A stretch of DNA of 8,694 nt from an uncultured Thermoguttaceae bacterium (GTDB lineage Bacteria; Planctomycetota; Planctomycetia; Pirellulales; Thermoguttaceae): contig CAKVCP010000093.1 of the NCBI GenBank assembly GCA_934725735.1, positions 1 to 8,694 of the forward strand. Reading direction: 5' to 3'. Of the stretch, positions 4,947 through 8,694 are shown in pieces (position 1 is the first letter of the stretch; each line of letters starts with the position of its first letter). The translations under genes were made by a program, and so were the position numbers. Under the pieces are notes generated by a model that was given only the letters and a program-made list of their open reading frames with translations, made no database searches and had not been told where the DNA came from.

Positions 4947-6083
4947 TTGGAGTTTTTTTTTTGGCGCCTTTTTCCGTCTCTCTTTCTTATCGGAATCGGC
5001 TTCTATCTGTGGCGGCGCGCCGTCGTTGCAACGCGGTATTACGCGCCGCGAGCGCCGCGACTCCTCGTCTACGCGTTCGCGCCTGGAATTCTATTCCTGA
5101 TCGCGGCGGGAGCCGTCGCGTGGAACGGGGTCTTTGTTTTCATCGCGCTCCTGCATTTGACCGTCTTTCTCGTCTTCTTCGCGTCTCTTCGCCGAGGCGT
5201 TCGACGCATGGGGTGGGATAAAAAGCGCGCGGCGTTCTGGGATCTTGTCGATCGCGGGGGGGGCGGCGCGATCGTCCTTACGGCGGCGGTTTTCTTGTAC
5301 GGGTACGTCAATATACGACATGCGGTAAGGACGGAATATTCGGTCGAAGCGCCGGTTTCGCTACGCGCGGAGGGGTATAAGATCGTCTTTCTCTCCGATC
5401 TTCACCACGGATTGGCGACAAACGCGTCGAGTCTTCGCCGCCTTGCGGAACGTCTCGACGCGGAAAACGCGGATCTCGTGATCTTAGGGGGCGATATCGT
5501 CGACGAAAGGACGACGTTCGAGGAGATGCGCGAGGCGTTCTCGATCCTTGGGGGAATTAAGAGTCGTTTCGGAATCTACTACGTCTACGGGAATCACGAC
5601 CGCAGTCCTTACGCACGGTCGCCGAACTACACGGAACGGGACGTTCAGACGGCGCTGAACGAATCGGAGATTCGCGCGCTCGTCGACGAAACGCGCGTCG
5701 TCGACGACGCGTTGACGCTCGTAGGGCGAGAAGACGCGGGACGGAGGCGTCGAAGCCTCGCGGAATTGACGCGCAAGACGTCGGCGTCGACCGCGCGAAT
5801 CCTCGTCGATCACCAGCCGGTCGATTACGACCAAGCGGCGCGCGACGGGTACTCGTTGATCCTCTCGGGGCATACCCACGCGGGGCAGATATTCCCCTTT
5901 GGGCTCGTCACGGGGATCACGCATCATTCGAGTCTCAACTACGGTTTGCTCAAGTTGGAGGGCGGAACTACCGCGATCGTCTCTTCGGGGATCAGCGGCT
6001 GGGGCGTACCGATTCGCACGTCGAAACATAGCGAATATGTCGTCGTGCGTCTCTCGGGGTCGGGGAGTCCTCAAGCAAGATAA
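4947..6083 (+). CDS. Membrane-anchored metallophosphoesterase; start unclear at a T10 run
   Basis: A 378-residue calcineurin-like phosphoesterase with an N-terminal membrane part. Four hydrophobic segments (~9-22, 38-58, 62-81, 107-125) precede the catalytic domain, which carries the full dimetal motif set: SDLHHG (150-155, D151, H153), GGDIVD (181-186), YGNHD (214-218), VDHQP (287-291) and SGHTHAGQ (307-314). The layout is like YkuE/YaeI-type enzymes. Chlamydial LpxG, a membrane metallophosphoesterase that hydrolyses UDP-diacylglucosamine, is a possible functional parallel, but the substrate is not determined by sequence. The open frame starts at a TTG (4947) with no ribosome site. A better ATG (4936), seven bases after GGA, begins MSLFWSFFF but is out of frame, and would join this frame if the T10 run (4953-4962) had one more T. 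The true start may therefore be 4936, through an assembly error or slippage. It lies in the flavodoxin operon. Confidence 0.87.
   Translation: MEFFFWRLFPSLFLIGIGFYLWRRAVVATRYYAPRAPRLLVYAFAPGILFLIAAGAVAWNGVFVFIALLHLTVFLVFFASLRRGVRRMGWDKKRAAFWDLVDRGGGGAIVLTAAVFLYGYVNIRHAVRTEYSVEAPVSLRAEGYKIVFLSDLHHGLATNASSLRRLAERLDAENADLVILGGDIVDERTTFEEMREAFSILGGIKSRFGIYYVYGNHDRSPYARSPNYTERDVQTALNESEIRALVDETRVVDDALTLVGREDAGRRRRSLAELTRKTSASTARILVDHQPVDYDQAARDGYSLILSGHTHAGQIFPFGLVTGITHHSSLNYGLLKLEGGTTAIVSSGISGWGVPIRTSKHSEYVVVRLSGSGSPQAR
4953..4962 (+). other. T10 homopolymer at the 5' end of the metallophosphoesterase gene
   Basis: Ten consecutive T. The upstream ATG (4936) and the conserved protein frame differ by one base across this run. 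With eleven T the ATG would be in frame and read MSLFWSFFFWRLF. Such a tract is prone both to sequencing miscalls and to real replication or polymerase slippage. Confidence 0.75.
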
Positions 6084-6342
6084 AAGGGAGCGCGTTTTCG
6101 AATCGTCCGCGTTTTCACGTTCGGCGCCGAGACGTCAAAAGTACGCGTTCGTCAAGAGTTTCTTTCGACGTCGCAACGCGTTTTTACGCGGAGAATCGCG
6201 GGAACCGGCGAAGCGAATGTTCGAGCGCAGAGGAAGCGCGCCGCGAGTCCTCTTTCCGGCGGGTTGATTTTTATCTCCGAAACAGCTAGAATCATGAGAA
6301 CGCGCGAATAATGCGTCATGACGACGGGAAACGAGAGGTAAC
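6084..6342. other. Intergenic region with clustered inverted repeats
   Basis: No protein gene is supported. It holds a weak terminator-like CGCG/CGCG stem with TTTT (6091-6115), a perfect 10-bp palindrome TCGGCGCCGA (6121-6130), an 11-position inverted repeat (GACGTCAAAAG at 6131-6141 with CTTTCGACGTC at 6162-6172; fully paired on minus-strand RNA through one G-U) and a CGCG-TTTTTA-CGCG hairpin (6177-6190). A weak CGCCG/CGGCG stem (6239-6261) precedes TTGATTTTTA. The LRR promoter and leader occupy 6264-6342. Confidence 0.6.
6264..6292 (+). promoter_or_regulatory. Promoter of the first LRR gene
   Basis: TTGATT (6264-6269), 17 bases, TAGAAT (6287-6292): four of six and five of six consensus matches with ideal spacing. 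The block GAAACAGCTAGAATC (6279-6293) recurs with 13 of 15 identities ahead of the second LRR gene (8586-8600), which supports a functional role. The leader would be about 45 bases. Confidence 0.65.
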
Positions 6343-8505
6343 ATGACGGACGTTTCGAAATATTTGAAGTGGGAAAAAACGAAGAGGGGGGTACGCGTCG
6401 CCGGGTGTCTTGCGTCGTATGAGGGACCGATGGCGATACCTCGCGCGATAGAGGGAGTCGAAACGCGAGAGATCGGCGACAACGCCTTCGCGGGGTGCGC
6501 GGGTCTCACGTCGGTCACGGTTCCTTCGTGTGTGGCGACGATCGGGCGCGGGGCGTTCGCGGGGTGTCGGAAGCTCTCGGTCGTCGAACTTCCCGAGACG
6601 CTCGTCGAACTTCCCGACCGCGTCTTCTACGGTTGCGTGAAGCTCTCGGGTATCATCCTCCCGCACGATCTTGTCCATATCGGGAACGAAGCGTTTTATA
6701 AGTGTCTCGACCTGTCGAAGGTAACGACGAACGATCGTCTCAAAAACATCGGAACCAGCGCGTTCGAGAAGTGCGTCTCCCTTGGTCTCTTCCTCCTCCC
6801 GGAGAAGGTTGAACGACTAGGCACGCGCGCGTTCGCGGACTGTGCGTCTCTCGAAAAGATCTATCTTCCGAGCAATTTCCGCGACCTTGGCATGTGCGCT
6901 TTCGCGGGGTGCGCGTCCCTCTCGGACGTGAAGCTCAACCATGACAATCCGTATTTTTATCGAGATTCGAGCGGTCTTCTCTACACGAAAGATCGTAGCG
7001 TTCTCGTCTATTATCCGTCGGGGAAGAAGGAAGAAACGTTCGAGCTTCTCGACGACGTGGACGAAATCGGCGCGGGGGCATTCGAAGGGGCGACGGCGCT
7101 CATGCGCGTCACGCTCCGCGACTCGGTCAAGATGATCGGAGAACGCGCGTTCGCCAAGTGCGACAAACTCGAAACGATCATGATGGGCGAGAACGTCGAA
7201 CGTCTCGGCGCCGGCGCGTTTCAGGACTGCTCCGCGCTCTCGCATATTCGCCTCCCCCAGAACCTCGCGCAGATCGAGCCGAACCTCTTTTCCGGGTGCA
7301 GTTCTCTCACGTCCGTCGCCATCCCCGATTCGGCGGAAGTCGTCGGGTCGGGGGCTTTCGAAGACTGTTCTTCAATCGTGAAGCTCCAGCTCGGCTCTCG
7401 CGTCAGGAGGATCGAAGAGGACGCGTTCAACGGGTGCTCGGGGATCCAGCGTCTCGCGTTTCCGGAAACGCTGGAGGAACTCGGAGCGAGCGCGTTCGAA
7501 GACTGCGCGGGGGACGATCCGGCGTACGCGCTGCGACAAGTGGAGCTTCCCGAGGGAGTGCGGCGCGTCGGCGCATGGTGCTTCAGCGACTGTTCGTACC
7601 TCGAATACGCGTCGATCCCTGCGAGCGTCGAAGAGCTCGGGCTTGGCGTCTTCGCGTTCTGCAACGCGCTGCAACGGATCGAAGTCGACGGAGGCAACGC
7701 CCGATACATGGAATACGAGGGAGCTCTCTACACGCACGACGGGAAGAGGCTCGTCGCGTACCCCGCAGGTTTGCCGCAGCGCCGTTTTGTCATCCCCGAT
7801 TTCTGCCGAGAGATCGCGCCGTACGCGTTTGCGTTCGCGTCGAATCTTCACGAAATCGAGATTCCCGCGACGGTCGAACGGATCGGTCGGGGGGCGTTTG
7901 CGGGCTCTTCTCTCGAAGCGATCGACCTTCCGAAGGGGGTCGCGGAGGTTGAAGAAGACGCGTTCTGGATGTGCGGACGCCTCGAACGGATCGGTCTTCC
8001 GGCGGGACTCAAGACGATCGGCGCGCGGGCGTTCCGCGGTTGCGTGGTGCTCCATGAGATCGCGCTTCCGGAAGGGCTTGAAATGATCGGCGACGACGCG
8101 TTTTGCGGGTGTCGGAGCGTCGAGTCGCTCCTTCTTCCGTCGACGCTTACGTCGCTCGACGGTGTCCCCTTCGTCGAAACCACGAACCTCACCGAACTTC
8201 GATGCGCCCCGTTATGCCAAGGTTACGCGTCGCGCGACGGGGTTCTCTTCTCGAGCTCCGGCCTCGAACTCGTCCTCTACCCCTCGGGGAAAAAGGAGAC
8301 GGAGTACGAAGTACCGCCGAGCGTGGCGACGATCTGCGCCAACGCGTTCCCGACGCAGCGCTTCCTCGCCAAGCTCGTTCTTTCGAGCGGAGTCACGACG
8401 ATCGAAGAAAACGCGATCGACCGTCAAATTCCCCTTGTGGTCGACGCGGATTCGTACGCGGAAGAGTGGTGTATAGAAAATAAACGCAAATTCGAACGCC
8501 GCTAA
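6343..8505 (+). CDS. BspA-like leucine-rich-repeat protein (LRR_5 type), no signal peptide
   Basis: A 720-residue repeat protein. About 24 units of ~23 residues run from ~42 to 694 on a pattern like LxxIxLPxxVxxIGxxAFxxC. Eighteen units carry cysteine at the final position, giving a cysteine ladder along one face. Three breaks carry a different module: YFYRDSSGLLYTKDRSVLVYY (201-235 region), RYMEYEGALYTHDGKRLVAY (451-485) and ASRDGVLFSSSGLELVLY (627-658), the 'xDGVLYxxDxxxLxxYPxGKK' spacer common in this family. The end (SYAEEWCIENKRKF, 704-717) is the usual family cap. The N-terminus (MTDVSKYLKWEKTKRG) is hydrophilic: no signal peptide, lipobox, TM or sorting signal, unlike secreted BspA adhesins, so it is probably cytoplasmic or exported another way. 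A GAGAGG ribosome site lies four bases before the ATG. Such repeats bind proteins; the partner is unknown. A paralog begins 127 bp downstream. Confidence 0.92.
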   Translation: MTDVSKYLKWEKTKRGVRVAGCLASYEGPMAIPRAIEGVETREIGDNAFAGCAGLTSVTVPSCVATIGRGAFAGCRKLSVVELPETLVELPDRVFYGCVKLSGIILPHDLVHIGNEAFYKCLDLSKVTTNDRLKNIGTSAFEKCVSLGLFLLPEKVERLGTRAFADCASLEKIYLPSNFRDLGMCAFAGCASLSDVKLNHDNPYFYRDSSGLLYTKDRSVLVYYPSGKKEETFELLDDVDEIGAGAFEGATALMRVTLRDSVKMIGERAFAKCDKLETIMMGENVERLGAGAFQDCSALSHIRLPQNLAQIEPNLFSGCSSLTSVAIPDSAEVVGSGAFEDCSSIVKLQLGSRVRRIEEDAFNGCSGIQRLAFPETLEELGASAFEDCAGDDPAYALRQVELPEGVRRVGAWCFSDCSYLEYASIPASVEELGLGVFAFCNALQRIEVDGGNARYMEYEGALYTHDGKRLVAYPAGLPQRRFVIPDFCREIAPYAFAFASNLHEIEIPATVERIGRGAFAGSSLEAIDLPKGVAEVEEDAFWMCGRLERIGLPAGLKTIGARAFRGCVVLHEIALPEGLEMIGDDAFCGCRSVESLLLPSTLTSLDGVPFVETTNLTELRCAPLCQGYASRDGVLFSSSGLELVLYPSGKKETEYEVPPSVATICANAFPTQRFLAKLVLSSGVTTIEENAIDRQIPLVVDADSYAEEWCIENKRKFERR
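6466..8424 (+). repeat. In-gene LRR repeat array (~24 units)
   Basis: Degenerate ~69-bp units encode the leucine-rich repeats. Cores such as GCGTTCGCGGGGTG recur with little change (near 6484, 6552 and 6899), and GCGTTCG/GCGTTT variants occur in nearly every unit. The similarity is enough for unequal recombination within the gene or with the downstream paralog. Confidence 0.7.
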
Positions 8506-8581
8506 ACGCGTCCGACGTCGTGCGTCTGTCGGGCCGACGGTTCAGGACTTCCCTTCTCCATCCTTGCCGTCGCGCGTTTTT
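8504..8581 (+). terminator. Possible long-loop terminator after the first LRR gene
   Basis: AAACGCG (8504-8510), a two-base bulge and CGACG (8513-8517) pair with CGTCG-CGCGTTT (8568-8579), followed by T to 8581. The stem has 12 pairs but encloses about 50 bases, inside which TCGG/CCGA can form a small stem. It overlaps the stop codon. The long loop makes it less certain than the other terminators here. Confidence 0.4.
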
Positions 8582-8585
8582 GTTG

Positions 8586-8600
8586 GAAACGGTTAGAATC
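8586..8600 (+). promoter_or_regulatory. Promoter block of the second LRR gene
   Basis: GAAACGGTTAGAATC matches the block ahead of the first LRR gene at 13 of 15 positions and contains the same TAGAAT -10 (8594-8599). No good -35 lies 16-18 bases upstream; that position is CGCGCG. The leader to the ATG at 8632 would be about 26 bases. Confidence 0.5.
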
Positions 8601-8631
8601 GGACAAACTTTCCTACTTATTGGAGACGGCG

Positions 8632-8694
8632 ATGAAAAAGAACTTACTCCAGAAGACGCGTCAAGATATCTGAGGTGGATAATCACGGAGAAGG
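8632..8694 (+). CDS. Second LRR paralog, first codons only, with apparent one-base frameshift
   Basis: GGAG (8622-8625) lies six bases before an ATG at 8632, downstream of a promoter block shared with the first LRR gene, so this is the expected gene start. As written, the ATG frame reads MKKNLLQKTRQDI and stops at 8671-8673. One frame over, from about 8649, the DNA reads PEDASRYLRWIITEK, clearly like the first LRR protein's start (TDVSKYLKWEKTK). If the A5 run (8635-8639) had one more A, the ATG would read MKKELTPEDASRYLRW in a single frame. An alternative in-frame TTG at 8583 would lie upstream of the promoter block and is unlikely. The gene leaves the window, so whether it is intact, phase-variable, a pseudogene or miscalled is open. 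Only 63 bases are visible; homology is short but specific (DxSxYLxW). Confidence 0.55.

Noticed and set aside
6096..6106. TTCGAATC resembling a tRNA T-arm
   Set aside because: No acceptor stem, anticodon arm or D-arm can be built around it.
6311..6346. An 11-codon micro-ORF whose TGA overlaps the LRR ATG (ATGA), and a 7-codon one from 6318
   Set aside because: The coupling geometry is attractive, but neither has a ribosome site and short ATG-to-stop runs are common by chance.
7158..7952. 264-codon plus-strand open frame within the LRR gene
   Set aside because: Out-of-frame shadow, Arg-rich and without repeats of its own; the LRR frame is conserved across its whole length.
6466..8424. Regularly spaced similar DNA units suggesting CRISPR or tandem repeats
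   Set aside because: The ~69-bp periodicity is coding and degenerate, fully explained by leucine-rich repeats; no identical repeats with unique spacers.

Overview
The window looks like a chromosomal segment from an anaerobic, probably gut-associated bacterium with moderately high G+C and a strong bias for CGCG/GACG-rich codons. A PVC-group (Planctomycetota-like) host is my best guess. It rests on the HU-type protein with a basic K/A/P tail, the sigma70-like promoters with few strong ribosome sites, and the mix of PaaK-type ligase, flavodoxin and BspA-like leucine-rich-repeat genes. This is inference, not a measured assignment.

Layout. Two housekeeping genes lie on the minus strand at the left: the 5' part of UMP kinase (pyrH, 1-269, running off the left edge) and an HU-like DNA-binding protein (471-884). 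An intrinsic terminator separates them, so each is probably its own transcription unit. A 415-bp divergent intergenic region (885-1299) follows. It holds the HU leader, a minus-strand intrinsic terminator with no gene assigned to it (possibly the end of a ~86-nt small RNA) and a 21-bp dyad upstream of the next gene.

The rest of the window is plus strand: a phenylacetate-CoA ligase-like acyl-CoA synthetase (1300-2622, own terminator); a FadB/FadJ-type 3-hydroxyacyl-CoA dehydrogenase without the crotonase half (2727-4187, own terminator); a short-chain flavodoxin with a near-consensus promoter (4433-4915); a four-TM membrane metallophosphoesterase 31 bp further on, likely the same operon (4947-6083); a 720-residue BspA-like LRR protein (6343-8505); and the first bases of a second LRR paralog at the right edge (8632-8694).

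How they fit together. The acyl-CoA ligase and the hydroxyacyl-CoA dehydrogenase are plausible partners in CoA-linked acid metabolism, but terminators separate them, so any link is functional rather than operonic. The two LRR genes share a 15-bp promoter-proximal block and an N-terminal motif, which marks them as a tandem paralog pair. Two genes, the metallophosphoesterase and the second LRR paralog, have a well-placed ATG that is one base out of frame with the conserved protein, each at a homopolymer run. This is the most checkable oddity here. I see no convincing mobile element, CRISPR array, tRNA or rRNA, and no clearly new multi-gene system.
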